Of a stretch of DNA of 64,000 nt, positions 46,732 through 56,084 are shown in pieces. The stretch lies in NCBI RefSeq assembly GCF_018882385.1, contig NZ_JACVON010000001.1:108942-172941 (forward strand), written 5' to 3'. A program made the translations under genes and the position numbers. Source of the stretch: Polynucleobacter sp. 30F-ANTBAC (GTDB taxonomy: Bacteria > Pseudomonadota > Gammaproteobacteria > Burkholderiales > Burkholderiaceae). Every line of letters starts with the position of its first letter. Within the stretch, counting starts at the first letter, position 1. Below the pieces are notes generated by a model. That model was not told the DNA's origin, searched no databases, and saw only the letters and a list, made by a program, of their open reading frames with translations.

Positions 46732-46768
46732 AATGGGCTCTTTTGGGGGTGTAACCCATGAGCCCATT
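46732..46768. other. Inverted repeat between phaB and phaR
   Basis: AATGGGCTC (46732-46740) is the exact complement of GAGCCCATT (46760-46768); TGGG/CCCA inside the loop can add a second short stem. There is no T run, so a regulatory site, a processing hairpin or a weak terminator are all possible. Confidence 0.45.
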
Positions 46769-46829
46769 GCTGCTAAGCAATAAAAGGTCAGATTTGCACT
46801 TACAATAGAGGGACACAAGCCTCTAAAGA

Positions 46830-47396
46830 ATGATCATGGTTACTAAAAAACAATCTGCAAAATCTGCTGGCATCCGAACGATTAAGAAATACCCGAATCG
46901 TCGTCTTTATGACACTCAAACGAGCACTTATGTCACATTAGCTGACGTTAAAGTGTTGGTCTTAGGTCATGAAGAATTTAAAGTCGTTGATGCGAAGACG
47001 GAAGAAGATCTAACGCGCGCGATCTTGCTTCAAATTATTTTGGAAGAAGAGGCGGGTGGTGTGCCATTGTTCACAACCCCGATGTTGTCTCAAATGATTC
47101 GCTTCTACGGTCATTCCATGCAAGGCATGGTCGGTGGTTTGCTAGAGAAAAATATGCAATCGTTCATCGATATGCAAAGTAAGTTTGCAGAACAATCTCA
47201 GCAGGGCGGTGCTAAAGCAACACCCGAGGCATGGGCTCAGTTCATGAACGTTCAAAATCCCATGATGCCCGACATGATGGGTAATTACATTGAGCAAAGC
47301 AAAGCCTTGTTTGGCCAAATGCAAGAGAGCATGAAAGACCCGAGCAAAGCGTTTACAGGCTTTCCTTTTACGACCCCGACGAAGAGCGATAAATAA
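46830..47396 (+). CDS. phaR: PHA synthesis regulator PhaR
   Basis: A 188-residue repressor that binds DNA and PHA granules and controls phasin genes. The N-terminal PHB/PHA regulator domain is clear (TIKKYPNRRLYDTQTSTYVTL) and the PHB-accumulation domain follows (EEAGGVPLFTTPMLSQMIRFYG). A Gln/Met-rich helical tail completes the protein. ATG 46830 or ATG 46836 may be the start. The following rimO begins right after its stop. Confidence 0.95.
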   Translation: MIMVTKKQSAKSAGIRTIKKYPNRRLYDTQTSTYVTLADVKVLVLGHEEFKVVDAKTEEDLTRAILLQIILEEEAGGVPLFTTPMLSQMIRFYGHSMQGMVGGLLEKNMQSFIDMQSKFAEQSQQGGAKATPEAWAQFMNVQNPMMPDMMGNYIEQSKALFGQMQESMKDPSKAFTGFPFTTPTKSDK

Positions 47397-48755
47397 GTGA
47401 GCGGCAAGATTGGTTTTGTTTCCTTAGGTTGCCCTAAGGCTTTGGTTGATGCTGAACGTATCGTGACGCAATTACGCTCTGAGGGTTATGAGATCGCTAA
47501 GGACTACGCTGGATCAGATCTAGTGGTGGTCAATACCTGTGGTTTCATCGATTCAGCGGTGCAAGAGAGTTTAGATGCCATTGGTGAAGCATTAGCCGAG
47601 AACGGTAAAGTAATTGTGACTGGTTGTTTGGGTGCTAAAAAGAATGCTGATGGTTCCGATGTGGTGACATCGGTTCACCCCAAAGTTCTGGCGGTAACCG
47701 GCCCTCATGCAGCCGATGAAGTCCTGGCTGTGGTGCATCAGCACCTCCCTAAAGAACATGATCCATTTTCTGATTTGGTGCCTAAAGCAGGTATCAAGTT
47801 AACCCCGAAGCACTATGCGTATTTAAAGATTTCTGAAGGGTGCAACCATCGTTGTACTTTTTGCATTATTCCTAGTTTGCGCGGTGATTTGGTTTCTCGC
47901 CCGATTGGCGATGTCTTGCTTGAAGCGCAACATTTATTTGAAGCGGGAGTTAAAGAGTTATTGGTAGTTTCTCAAGACACCAGTGCTTATGGTGTGGACG
48001 TCCAATACAGAACAGGTTTTTGGGATGGTCGTCCCGTCAAGGCAAAACTCTTTGACATGGTCGAAGCCCTCGGTAAATTAGCGCGACAGCATGATGCATG
48101 GGTGCGCTTGCACTATGTTTATCCTTACCCTCACGTGGATGAGATCTTGCCCTTGATGGCACAGTTTGCTGATGAAGGTAGTGGTGTCTTACCGTATCTA
48201 GATATTCCAATGCAGCATGCTCACCCCGATGTTCTTAAGCGAATGAAGCGCCCAGCCAGTGGTGAAAAAAATCTTGATCGTATTCAGGCATGGCGTGCAG
48301 CTTGCCCTGATTTGACAATTCGTAGTACCTTTATCGCAGGATTCCCTGGTGAAACAGAAGAAGAGTTCAATTACTTATTGGATTTCATGCGTGAAGCTAA
48401 GATTGATCGTGCGGGTTGTTTTGCCTACTCTCCTGTAGAAGGTGCTAAAGCCAATGAATTGGAAGGTGCTCTTCCTGATGCCATCAGAAATGAGCGTCAA
48501 GCCCAGTTCATGGCCGTTGCCGAAGAGGTCTCAGCCAAGCTTTTGCAAGCGAAGGTTGGTAAACGTATTCGAGTGATTGTGGATGCTGTGGATGGTCCTC
48601 GTGGTGTTGGCCGAAGCCAATCGGATGCCCCAGAAATTGACGGTTTGGTGCATTTGTTACCAACTGATAAGATCTCTAAAAAATACAGAGCTGGCGAATT
48701 TGTTAAAGCAACTGTGGTTGGCACTCAAGGCCACGATCTGATTGCGCAGCTCTAA
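47397..48755 (+). CDS. rimO: Ribosomal protein uS12 methylthiotransferase RimO
   Basis: A 452-residue radical SAM enzyme adding a methylthio group to Asp88 of ribosomal protein S12. The N-terminal UPF0004 domain has its cluster cysteines in [20 protein letters not shown] and GCLGAKK. The radical SAM motif is [13 protein letters not shown], and a C-terminal TRAM domain ends the protein. It starts with GTG directly after the phaR stop, so translation may be coupled to phaR although function is unrelated. Confidence 0.95.
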   Translation: MSGKIGFVSLGCPKALVDAERIVTQLRSEGYEIAKDYAGSDLVVVNTCGFIDSAVQESLDAIGEALAENGKVIVTGCLGAKKNADGSDVVTSVHPKVLAVTGPHAADEVLAVVHQHLPKEHDPFSDLVPKAGIKLTPKHYAYLKISEGCNHRCTFCIIPSLRGDLVSRPIGDVLLEAQHLFEAGVKELLVVSQDTSAYGVDVQYRTGFWDGRPVKAKLFDMVEALGKLARQHDAWVRLHYVYPYPHVDEILPLMAQFADEGSGVLPYLDIPMQHAHPDVLKRMKRPASGEKNLDRIQAWRAACPDLTIRSTFIAGFPGETEEEFNYLLDFMREAKIDRAGCFAYSPVEGAKANELEGALPDAIRNERQAQFMAVAEEVSAKLLQAKVGKRIRVIVDAVDGPRGVGRSQSDAPEIDGLVHLLPTDKISKKYRAGEFVKATVVGTQGHDLIAQL

Positions 48756-48885
48756 TTTAAGGCTTTCATAAACCCATGGGTGATTACCCCTAGTTTTGTC
48801 CAATTGCTTGTTTTAGACAGTTAGTCGTAAGATTAGCCCTACAGACTAGTTTTTTCTAATAAAAAGTTTTTAAAGGGAGTTTCAG

Positions 48886-50067
48886 ATGGCTCGAGAAGTG
48901 GTTGTTCTAAGTGCAGTTCGTTCTGCTATTGGTGGTTTTGGTGGTTCATTAAGCAGTATGGAGCCAGCTGAATTGGCAGGTACAGTCATGAAAGAAGCTG
49001 TTAGCCGTTCTGGTGTTGACCCTCAACAAATTAATTATGTGACTGTTGGTAACTGTATTCCAACAGAATCACGCTTTCCATATGTGGCTCGTGTTGCTGC
49101 TATTCAAGCGGGTTTACCGATGGAATCGGTAGCTATGGCTGTTAATCGCCTATGTAGTTCTGGTTTACAAGGTATTGTCACAACATCTCAAGCCATCATG
49201 TTGGGTGATTGTGAGTATGGTGTGGGTGGTGGTGTTGAGGTGATGTCACGCGGTATTTACGGTGCTCCTTCAATGCGAACCGGTGCTCGTATGGGCGATA
49301 CCAAAATGATCGACTTAATGGTGTCGACTTTGACCGATCCATTTGGTGCTGGTCACATGGGTATCACAGCAGAAAACTTAGCCACGAAGTGGAACATCAC
49401 TCGTGAAGAGCAAGATGCTCTCGCGGTAGAGTCTCATCGCCGTGCTGCTGCAGCAATTGCTGAAGGTCGTTTCAAATCACAAATCACACCGATCACCATG
49501 CAAACGCGTAAGGGTGATGTGGTGTTTGATACTGATGAGCACGTTAAAGCTTCTACAACCATGGAAAGCCTGGGTAAGATGAAGCCAGCTTTCAAAAAGG
49601 ATGGTTCTGTAACGGCTGGTAATGCGTCTGGTATTAATGACGGTGCGGCATTCTTTGTTTTGGCATCGGCTGATGCAGCAGCAAAAGCTGGTCAAAAACC
49701 CATGGCGCGTCTAGTGTCTTATGCGCTAGCAGGTGTGCCGAATGACATCATGGGTGAAGGTCCAATTCCAGCGTCTAAGATTGCCTTGCAACGTGCCGGT
49801 TTAACCATCGACAAAATTGATGTTGTTGAATCCAATGAAGCATTTGCGGCACAAGCCATTGCAGTTTCAAAAGGTTTGGGTCTTGATATGGCTAAAACCA
49901 ATCCTAACGGTGGCGCCATTGCATTAGGTCACCCAGTAGGTTGTTCAGGCGCTTTCATTGCAACCAAGGCTATTTACGAGCTCCATCGCACAGGCGGTAA
50001 ATACGCACTAGTAACAATGTGTATTGGTGGTGGTCAAGGTATTGCAGTGATCTTCGAACGTCTCTGA
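48886..50067 (+). CDS. Acetyl-CoA acyltransferase (thiolase), BktB/PhaA type
   Basis: A 393-residue thiolase. The active Cys is in NRLCSSGLQG, the NEAFAAQ His-region motif is present, GGAIALGHPVGCSGA carries the catalytic His, and MCIGGGQG the second Cys. It probably supplies acetoacetyl-CoA (or 3-ketovaleryl-CoA) for the phaB and phaC products. The gene is separated from them by phaR and rimO and has its own AAGGGAG and upstream gap of 130 bp. BktB and PhaA types cannot be separated by eye, and a degradative role is possible. Confidence 0.93.
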   Translation: MAREVVVLSAVRSAIGGFGGSLSSMEPAELAGTVMKEAVSRSGVDPQQINYVTVGNCIPTESRFPYVARVAAIQAGLPMESVAMAVNRLCSSGLQGIVTTSQAIMLGDCEYGVGGGVEVMSRGIYGAPSMRTGARMGDTKMIDLMVSTLTDPFGAGHMGITAENLATKWNITREEQDALAVESHRRAAAAIAEGRFKSQITPITMQTRKGDVVFDTDEHVKASTTMESLGKMKPAFKKDGSVTAGNASGINDGAAFFVLASADAAAKAGQKPMARLVSYALAGVPNDIMGEGPIPASKIALQRAGLTIDKIDVVESNEAFAAQAIAVSKGLGLDMAKTNPNGGAIALGHPVGCSGAFIATKAIYELHRTGGKYALVTMCIGGGQGIAVIFERL

Positions 50068-50084
50068 TCAGGGTTTCAGCAAAG

Positions 50085-50116
50085 AAAAAAGCCGCTCTCA
50101 TGAGCGGCTTTTTTAT
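50085..50116. terminator. Bidirectional terminator
   Basis: AAAAAAGCCGCTC / GAGCGGCTTTTTT with a 4-nt-type loop, between the thiolase gene and the convergent antitoxin gene. Confidence 0.9.
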
Positions 50117-50120
50117 TGAG

Positions 50121-50474
50121 TTAAATTACTCTTAAAACTAATTTTGGTGACTTATCTAATATTTTTAGTAATAGTCTAGCTGGACCGGTTGGATATCTTT
50201 TTCCTTGCTCCCAATTTCTGATGGTGTCGAGTGGGACCAAAATTCTTTCGGATAATTGCTTTTGAGTAAATCCTAGCTTTTCCCTTATGCTTTTTGCATA
50301 CCTAGCAGCATCCATTTTCGCTTCGAGATCATCTTCAGCCTTCTGTTTTTCAATTTCTTTCTCATTAGTTGCATCTAGTAATTTCTGATTGACGTTCCAT
50401 TTCGGAAATGAAGTTGGGTCATTCGGATTAACTGTTATTTTTTTTATTTTTATATCTCTTTTTTTCTCTTTCAT
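50121..50474 (-). CDS. XRE/HTH-type antitoxin partner of the BrnT-like toxin
   Basis: A 117-residue protein with a Lys-rich N-terminus, a charged helix (about 40-60) and a C-terminal XRE-type HTH (REKLGFTQKQLSERILVPLDTIRNWEQGKR). It overlaps the upstream BrnT-like toxin gene by 47 nt and is cotranscribed. BrnT toxins usually pair with BrnA (ribbon-helix-helix/DUF4415); here the partner has an HTH fold like MqsA/HigA-type repressors, so it should neutralise the toxin and repress the promoter. An internal start is possible. Antitoxin role is inferred from position. Confidence 0.85.
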   Translation of the reverse strand: MKEKKRDIKIKKITVNPNDPTSFPKWNVNQKLLDATNEKEIEKQKAEDDLEAKMDAARYAKSIREKLGFTQKQLSERILVPLDTIRNWEQGKRYPTGPARLLLKILDKSPKLVLRVI

Positions 50475-50742
50475 TTGCTTTCCTCGCAGAAATTATCCTA
50501 ATTGCTTCACTTCTAATTGTGAAGACTACAACAAATAATGTTTCCGTAAACATGGCTAACATCTCATATCTGTCTTCGCCGTAATCATGTTTTTTATCCG
50601 TTTTAACTATTTTTTGTGGATCTAGAAAAACGTTAGTTATTTCCTCAAATCCGAACCCGCGTAACTTATGACATTCAATGCTTTTAACTTCATCCCATTC
50701 GTAATGTTTATGGTAGTTCAATGAACTACCATAGTCAAGCAT
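50428..50742 (-). CDS. BrnT family toxin
   Basis: A small RelE-fold ribonuclease-type toxin. The BrnT core is visible as YEWDEVKSIECHKLRGFGFEEITNVFLDP and the C-terminal IRIISARKANEREKKRY, which carries the catalytic-type Arg and Ser/Arg residues of DUF497. The 5' end is uncertain: ATG 50742 is used here, TTG 50757 has AAAGGTGA before it, and GTG 50805 is the longest frame but overlaps a hairpin. A perfect palindrome lies inside the first codons. The toxin gene precedes the antitoxin, as in brnTA operons. Confidence 0.85.
   Translation of the reverse strand: MLDYGSSLNYHKHYEWDEVKSIECHKLRGFGFEEITNVFLDPQKIVKTDKKHDYGEDRYEMLAMFTETLFVVVFTIRSEAIRIISARKANEREKKRYKNKKNNS
50710..50732. promoter_or_regulatory. 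Perfect 23-bp palindrome at the start of the toxin gene
   Basis: ATGGTAGTTCA (50710-50720) and TGAACTACCAT (50722-50732) are exact complements around a single central base. On the minus strand TTGACT lies just upstream, so it may overlap a promoter. It is the best candidate operator for the XRE-type antitoxin. Confidence 0.6.
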
Positions 50743-50805
50743 ATTAAGACGCTTCAAATATTCACCTTTTATCAATTTTGTTAATTTATTAAGTCTTGAA
50801 TGCAC

Positions 50806-50837
50806 AAAGCCCCCACTTCATAGAAGTGAGGGCTTTG
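50806..50837 (-). terminator. Terminator-like hairpin after serB
   Basis: AAAGCCC...CACTTC pairs with GAAGTG...GGGCTTT across a 3-nt loop, 48 bp past the serB stop. The T tract is short, so read-through into the toxin gene cannot be ruled out. Confidence 0.55.
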
Positions 50838-50884
50838 GATAATTAACGTTTAATTGTTTAAAAGGTTTACATCAAGAATATTTT

Positions 50885-51733
50885 TTACAAAAGATCTAAC
50901 CAAGCATCCAATCCAACATGATCAAAAGCCATATCTACTTTTTCTTTAACGATAGGTTTCGCACGATAACCAATTGATAGGCCTGCACCGTGCATCATCG
51001 GTAAATCATTGGAGCCATCACCCATCGTCACCGCAGCATGTTTATTTGATCCAAGACTCAGACAACGCGCTTCCACATAAGCAGCCTTAGCTGCACCATC
51101 CACGATGTTGCCAAGAACTTGACCAGTCAATAAACCGTCAATAATCTCTAGTTGATTGGCATGGGTTTCAGAAAGATGTAACTCAGCTTGTAGCTTTTGC
51201 GTAAAGAATGTAAAGCCACCAGAAACCAATAAGGTATGGATACCTCTGGCGTGAGCACCAGCAATCAGCTCTCTTGCACCAAGATTTAAACGTAAACGTT
51301 CGTTAAAAACACCTTCCAGGGCTGCTGCTGGTACGCCTTTGAGAAGAGCCACGCGACGACGCAAGCTTTCACTGAAATCTTTGATCTCGCCACGCATAGC
51401 AGCTTCAGTAATATCTGATACTTCTTTCTTTTTACCCACGGCATCGGCAATCTCATCAATGCATTCAATATTGATGAGTGTGGAATCCATGTCCATGGCC
51501 AATAATTTGATTTGGCTTGGATCGAAATGCTTCGGTAAAAATCCAATATCCGTTGCATGCAAAGTACACAGATTTCGTAAGTGTGTTCTTTGCTCAAGAC
51601 TTAGAACGTCTGTTAATTGCAGAACCGTTGTTTTAGTTGTTTTAGGAATTACCGATTGAACCTGGTGAGCGGACTCTATCTCGCGGATCAATTTTGGATC
51701 AATCGCGGTCATGTGGAATAGGGCTATTTGCAT
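50885..51733 (-). CDS. serB: Phosphoserine phosphatase
   Basis: A 282-residue HAD-family enzyme, the last step in serine synthesis. The nucleophile motif is LLAMDMDSTLI (DxDxT), followed by ECIDEIADAVGKK, motif II in LLVSGGFTFF, and motif III/IV in VTMGDGSNDLPMM. A regulatory-type N-terminal region of about 80 residues precedes the core, as in proteobacterial SerB. It lies 9 bp after mfd on the same strand. Confidence 0.95.
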   Translation of the reverse strand: MQIALFHMTAIDPKLIREIESAHQVQSVIPKTTKTTVLQLTDVLSLEQRTHLRNLCTLHATDIGFLPKHFDPSQIKLLAMDMDSTLINIECIDEIADAVGKKKEVSDITEAAMRGEIKDFSESLRRRVALLKGVPAAALEGVFNERLRLNLGARELIAGAHARGIHTLLVSGGFTFFTQKLQAELHLSETHANQLEIIDGLLTGQVLGNIVDGAAKAAYVEARCLSLGSNKHAAVTMGDGSNDLPMMHGAGLSIGYRAKPIVKEKVDMAFDHVGLDAWLDLL

Positions 51734-51742
51734 AAGGAACTC

Positions 51743-54700
51743 TTATTTTGGATCTTTAACAACAGTATCGCCTAAGTGCTTCATGAGTTGGCGAATGGCT
51801 TCTAATCGCTGAGCAAAGGTAATAAAAGCTTCTTTATCAGCAGGAATAATCTTGAGTTTATCTTGTCCGTTCAACTGTACACGTTTATTCGTTTGAACCA
51901 ATTGAATGATCTTGATCGGATCAATGGGTGGATTGGGAATAAATTGGATGGAGATTTGAACGGGGTTAGCGTCAATCTTCTTGATACCCAAGCGCGCCAT
52001 ATTGAGGCGCAAGCGATGCGTCTCAAATAAAGACAAGGCTTGCTCTGGTAACTCTCCAAAACGATCAACCAATTCTTCACGGATATCTATCAACTTTTCT
52101 TGAGTCTCCACACTGGCTAATCGTTTATACAAAGATAAGCGCTCATGAACGTCTGGACAGTAATCATTGGTGAGAAGTGCCGGCACGCCCAATGAAATAT
52201 CCGTAATGATTTCCATAGGCGCCATCAAGTCAGGTTCTTTGCCACTCTTTAGGGATTTCACAGCTTTGTTGAGCATCTCGGTATACAACTGGAAACCAAT
52301 CTCCGAAATATCACCGGATTGTTTATCTCCCAAAACTTCACCTGCGCCACGAATCTCTAAGTCATGCATCGCCAAATAGAAACCAGAACCTAATTCTTCC
52401 ATGGCTTGGATGGCATCCAAGCGCAACTTGGCCTGCTTGGTCAATGCTTCGGGATCTGGAACCGTTAAGTAGGCATAGGCTTGGTGGTGCGATCGTCCCA
52501 CGCGACCACGCAACTGATGCAACTGAGCCAAACCAAACTTATCGGCTCGGTGCATGATGATGGTGTTGGCCGTTGGAACGTCAATACCGGTTTCAATAAT
52601 CGTGGTGCATAACAAAATGTTGGCGCGCTGCGTCACGAAGTCTCGCATCACACGCTCAAGATCTCGCTCGTGCATCTGGCCATGAGCCACCACAATGCGA
52701 GCCTCCGGTAAAAGCTTTTCTAGGGACTGTTTGCGGTTCTCAATCGTATCGACTTCATTATGTAAGAAATAGACCTGACCACCACGCTTGATTTCTCGAA
52801 GGACTGCTTCACGAATGATGCCATCGCTCTCCCGACGCACAAAGGTCTTAATCGCCAAACGTTTTTGAGGTGCTGTCGCAATCACAGAGAAATCTCTCAA
52901 ACCTTCCAAAGCCATGCCCAAAGTTCGTGGAATCGGTGTGGCAGTGAGCATCAAGATATCGACTTCAGCCCGCAATGTTTTTAGCGCTTCTTTTTGACGC
53001 ACACCAAAACGGTGCTCTTCATCAATGATGACCAAGCCTAATCTTGGGAACTTCACGTCTGCTGAAAACAACTTATGTGTGCCAATCACGATATCGGCTT
53101 CACCTCTGGCCATCGCATCCAGTGCGGCGTTCACTTCTTTGGTAGTTTTAAAGCGGGATAGCTCCACAATTTTCACGGGCCAGTCTGCAAAGCGATCTTT
53201 CCATGTCTCAGCATGCTGTTCAGCAAGCAGGGTGGTGGGAGCTAAGATTGCGACTTGCTTGCCGCCCATCACTGCCAAGAAACTGGCCCTTAAAGCCACT
53301 TCCGTTTTACCAAAGCCAACGTCACCACAGACTAATCGATCCATGGGTTTATCACTGGTCATATCTTGAATCACTGCCGCAATCGCTGCAGTTTGGTCGG
53401 CGGTTTCTTCAAAACCAAAGCCGTCGGCGAAGGCTTCGTAGTCATGTGCTGAAAACTCAAAAGCATGCCCCTTGCGCAATGCACGCGCGGCATAGAGGTT
53501 GAGTAATTCGGCAGCGGTATCTCGAATTTGTTGAGCGGCTTTGCGCTTGGCTTTTTCCCATTGACCGGAGCCCAATTGATGCAAAGGGGCTGTATCAGGA
53601 TCCGATCCGGCATATCTAGAAATTAATTGGAGTTGCTGAACGGGAACATACAGAGCGGCAGCATGCGCATAGAGCAGATGTAAATATTCTTCTTCACCAT
53701 GACCGACGTCTAACAAAATCAAACCTTGGTAACGACCAATGCCATGCTCTGCGTGAACGACGGGGTCGCCCACTTTGAGTTCAGATAGATCGCGGACAAG
53801 GGTGTCGACGTTACTGGCTTCTTTATCTTTGCCTTTACGTCTGGTTCTAGCACTTGCAGCAAACAATTCAGTTTCGGTAACGATGATGAGTTGAGCTGCA
53901 GTTGAAACAAAACCATCGTGGATGGTGCTGTGAGTGATGCCGATAGGGTTGTCGGATAAGAGGAACTCTGCCAAGCTATCCGTTTGTTGTGCTCGTAAGC
54001 CGTTTTCTTCGAGGAGTTGACGCACGGTCTCCCGACGGCCAGCACTGTCTGTACTGATCAATATTCTGGATGTGGTCGTCGAGGCCAAATGCTTGAGTTT
54101 GGCGATCGGATCAGCCTCTTTGCGATTCACTGCGATATTTGGCAGTGGTAAGAAGGCGATATCCGTAACTAATTCATCGGATGTAGACTCCGAAGCTGCA
54201 TCAGCCGTTTTCTCTGAAGCATTGTTTTGTAATTGCAGTCTTGCAAACGGCTTTAATAAACTAAATAACTCATCGTTTTGCAAATACAGTTGCTTAGGAT
54301 CTAAAACAGGTCGTGCTGAATCATGTTTTAAGAAGTTGTAGCGTTGCTGTGTGTCTTGCCAAAAACCTCGGACATTGGTTTCTAGATCACCATGGATACC
54401 TAGCCAAACTGGACCCTTGCCTAAAGGTAAATAATCAAAGACCGTGGCGCCACCTTCAAAGAAGAGTGGCAAGTAAGACTCGATACCTGCACTAGGGATG
54501 CCTAGACCAATATCTTTGTAAATACTGCATCGTGATGGGTCGCCATCAAACACTTCGCGCCAGCGACCTCTAAAAGCTGTTCTGGATTCTTCATCCATCG
54601 GAAACTCATGACCGGGTAGGAGTCGGACTTCTTGTACGGGGAATAAGCTGCGTTGCGTATCGGGATCAAAGGAGCGGATTTGATCAATCTCATCACCAAA

Positions 54701-55303
54701 TAGATCGATGCGATACGGTAGTGCTGATCCCATTGGAAACAAATCAATCAAGCCACCACGAAGACTGTATTCACCAGGGCGAACTACTGCGCTGACAGGG
54801 TCATAGCCAGCTTGCTGCAACTGCAAGCGCAAAGCTTTTTCATCGAGTTTGTCACCTTTTTTAAAGAAAAAGGTATGTGCCGCTAAAAAGCTAGGAGGGC
54901 CTAGTTTCTGAAGGGCGGTGGTCACCGGCATTAAAACAATATCGCAGGCGCCAACTAAAAGTTCATGCAAGGTTGCCAAACGCTCCGAGACCAAATCTTG
55001 GTGGGGGGAAAATGCGTCGTAAGGCAAGATTTCCCAATCAGGCAGCAAACGAACCGCCAAGCTAGGAGCGAATACCGGAATCTCCTCTTGAAGGCGCGCC
55101 GCATCCAAGGCATTCGCACAAATAACTACCATGACAGAGAAAGCGGAGCGATGTGCAAGGGCTTGCTGGGCAATCACAGCGGCATCTGCAGAACCAATCA
55201 ACTTTGAAACGGTTAAGCGCTGCCCACCCCGGGGTCCCGGGAGGGGGGGTGACCATGTCACCTGATTCATGGAGGCTGTTAATTCAGCCGATAACTTCTG
55301 CAT
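51743..55303 (-). CDS. mfd: Transcription-repair coupling factor
   Basis: An 1186-residue ATP-dependent translocase that removes stalled RNA polymerase and recruits UvrA. The UvrB-like N-terminal domains cover about 20-350. The polymerase-interacting domain starts LKVGDPVVHAEHGIGRYQGL. Helicase motifs include CGDVGFGKTEVALRA, VIIDEEHRFGVRQKE, and LMLTATPIPRTL, with QLRGRVGRS in the second lobe; a TRCF C-terminal domain ends the protein. ATG 55270 is a possible shorter start. ispD diverges 25 bp away. Confidence 0.96.
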   Translation of the reverse strand: MQKLSAELTASMNQVTWSPPLPGPRGGQRLTVSKLIGSADAAVIAQQALAHRSAFSVMVVICANALDAARLQEEIPVFAPSLAVRLLPDWEILPYDAFSPHQDLVSERLATLHELLVGACDIVLMPVTTALQKLGPPSFLAAHTFFFKKGDKLDEKALRLQLQQAGYDPVSAVVRPGEYSLRGGLIDLFPMGSALPYRIDLFGDEIDQIRSFDPDTQRSLFPVQEVRLLPGHEFPMDEESRTAFRGRWREVFDGDPSRCSIYKDIGLGIPSAGIESYLPLFFEGGATVFDYLPLGKGPVWLGIHGDLETNVRGFWQDTQQRYNFLKHDSARPVLDPKQLYLQNDELFSLLKPFARLQLQNNASEKTADAASESTSDELVTDIAFLPLPNIAVNRKEADPIAKLKHLASTTTSRILISTDSAGRRETVRQLLEENGLRAQQTDSLAEFLLSDNPIGITHSTIHDGFVSTAAQLIIVTETELFAASARTRRKGKDKEASNVDTLVRDLSELKVGDPVVHAEHGIGRYQGLILLDVGHGEEEYLHLLYAHAAALYVPVQQLQLISRYAGSDPDTAPLHQLGSGQWEKAKRKAAQQIRDTAAELLNLYAARALRKGHAFEFSAHDYEAFADGFGFEETADQTAAIAAVIQDMTSDKPMDRLVCGDVGFGKTEVALRASFLAVMGGKQVAILAPTTLLAEQHAETWKDRFADWPVKIVELSRFKTTKEVNAALDAMARGEADIVIGTHKLFSADVKFPRLGLVIIDEEHRFGVRQKEALKTLRAEVDILMLTATPIPRTLGMALEGLRDFSVIATAPQKRLAIKTFVRRESDGIIREAVLREIKRGGQVYFLHNEVDTIENRKQSLEKLLPEARIVVAHGQMHERDLERVMRDFVTQRANILLCTTIIETGIDVPTANTIIMHRADKFGLAQLHQLRGRVGRSHHQAYAYLTVPDPEALTKQAKLRLDAIQAMEELGSGFYLAMHDLEIRGAGEVLGDKQSGDISEIGFQLYTEMLNKAVKSLKSGKEPDLMAPMEIITDISLGVPALLTNDYCPDVHERLSLYKRLASVETQEKLIDIREELVDRFGELPEQALSLFETHRLRLNMARLGIKKIDANPVQISIQFIPNPPIDPIKIIQLVQTNKRVQLNGQDKLKIIPADKEAFITFAQRLEAIRQLMKHLGDTVVKDPK

Positions 55304-55328
55304 AAGCGAAGCATTATAGAATTGAGGG

Positions 55329-56084
55329 ATGAATCCTGCTCAAACATCTTCGGACAAGCCCCATTCTTTGCACGTGCTCATTCCGTGTGCAGGAACTGGC
55401 AGTCGCATGGGTCAGCCATCTCAGCCACTCCCCAAGCAATTTCAATTGCTAGCTGGTCAACCGATGGTGATGCATTCGGTGCAAACATTCCTCGATATGC
55501 CAGAAATAACCAGTATTTGGGTTGGCGTATCTTCTGAACTGCAGGCCCCTCACGAATTCATCACATCCAATGACTCACGTTTAACAATTAGCCCAACAGG
55601 TGGTGAGAGCCGTCATCAGACCGTGCTGCAAACCTTGCAGGCAATGTTGGGTGCAGGGATTTCTGCTGATGACTGGGTTTTGGTGCATGACGCTGCTAGG
55701 CCCGGTCTGAGCATTGAAGCCGCAAGACGATTGATCCAAGCAGTCACCGAGCAGGTTTATGTATCCGGTGGCATCTTGGCCATGCCAATGGCTGATACGC
55801 TAAAAATGATTTCTCAAGCTAATCCTCAATGCATTGGCAAAACTTTGCCACGTGATGGGTTGTGGTTGGCTCAAACTCCGCAAATGTTCCGACTACAAGC
55901 GTTAAGCGAAGCATTGCAAGAAGCGTTAACTAGCAAAACGGAAGTGACCGATGAGGCCAGTGCCATGGAGCGAGCCGGTTGTGAGCCTTTATTGGTTCCC
56001 GGTGAGTGGCGCAATTTAAAAGTGACATATCCCCAAGATTGGTCTTTAATGAACGATCTACTTCGTTTAAAAAAAACATCATGA
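55329..56084 (+). CDS. ispD: 2-C-methyl-D-erythritol 4-phosphate cytidylyltransferase
   Basis: A 251-residue MEP-pathway enzyme that joins CTP and methylerythritol phosphate. The CTP-binding N-terminus has [14 protein letters not shown] and [18 protein letters not shown]; the phosphate-side [12 protein letters not shown], and later [16 protein letters not shown] and [12 protein letters not shown] follow. It overlaps ispF by 4 nt (ATGA), the common ispD-ispF pair. Confidence 0.95.
   Translation: MNPAQTSSDKPHSLHVLIPCAGTGSRMGQPSQPLPKQFQLLAGQPMVMHSVQTFLDMPEITSIWVGVSSELQAPHEFITSNDSRLTISPTGGESRHQTVLQTLQAMLGAGISADDWVLVHDAARPGLSIEAARRLIQAVTEQVYVSGGILAMPMADTLKMISQANPQCIGKTLPRDGLWLAQTPQMFRLQALSEALQEALTSKTEVTDEASAMERAGCEPLLVPGEWRNLKVTYPQDWSLMNDLLRLKKTS

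Noticed and set aside
54502-55256. Short frames inside mfd on both strands
   Set aside because: All fall within the conserved UvrB-like region of Mfd and show no ribosome-binding site or family features.
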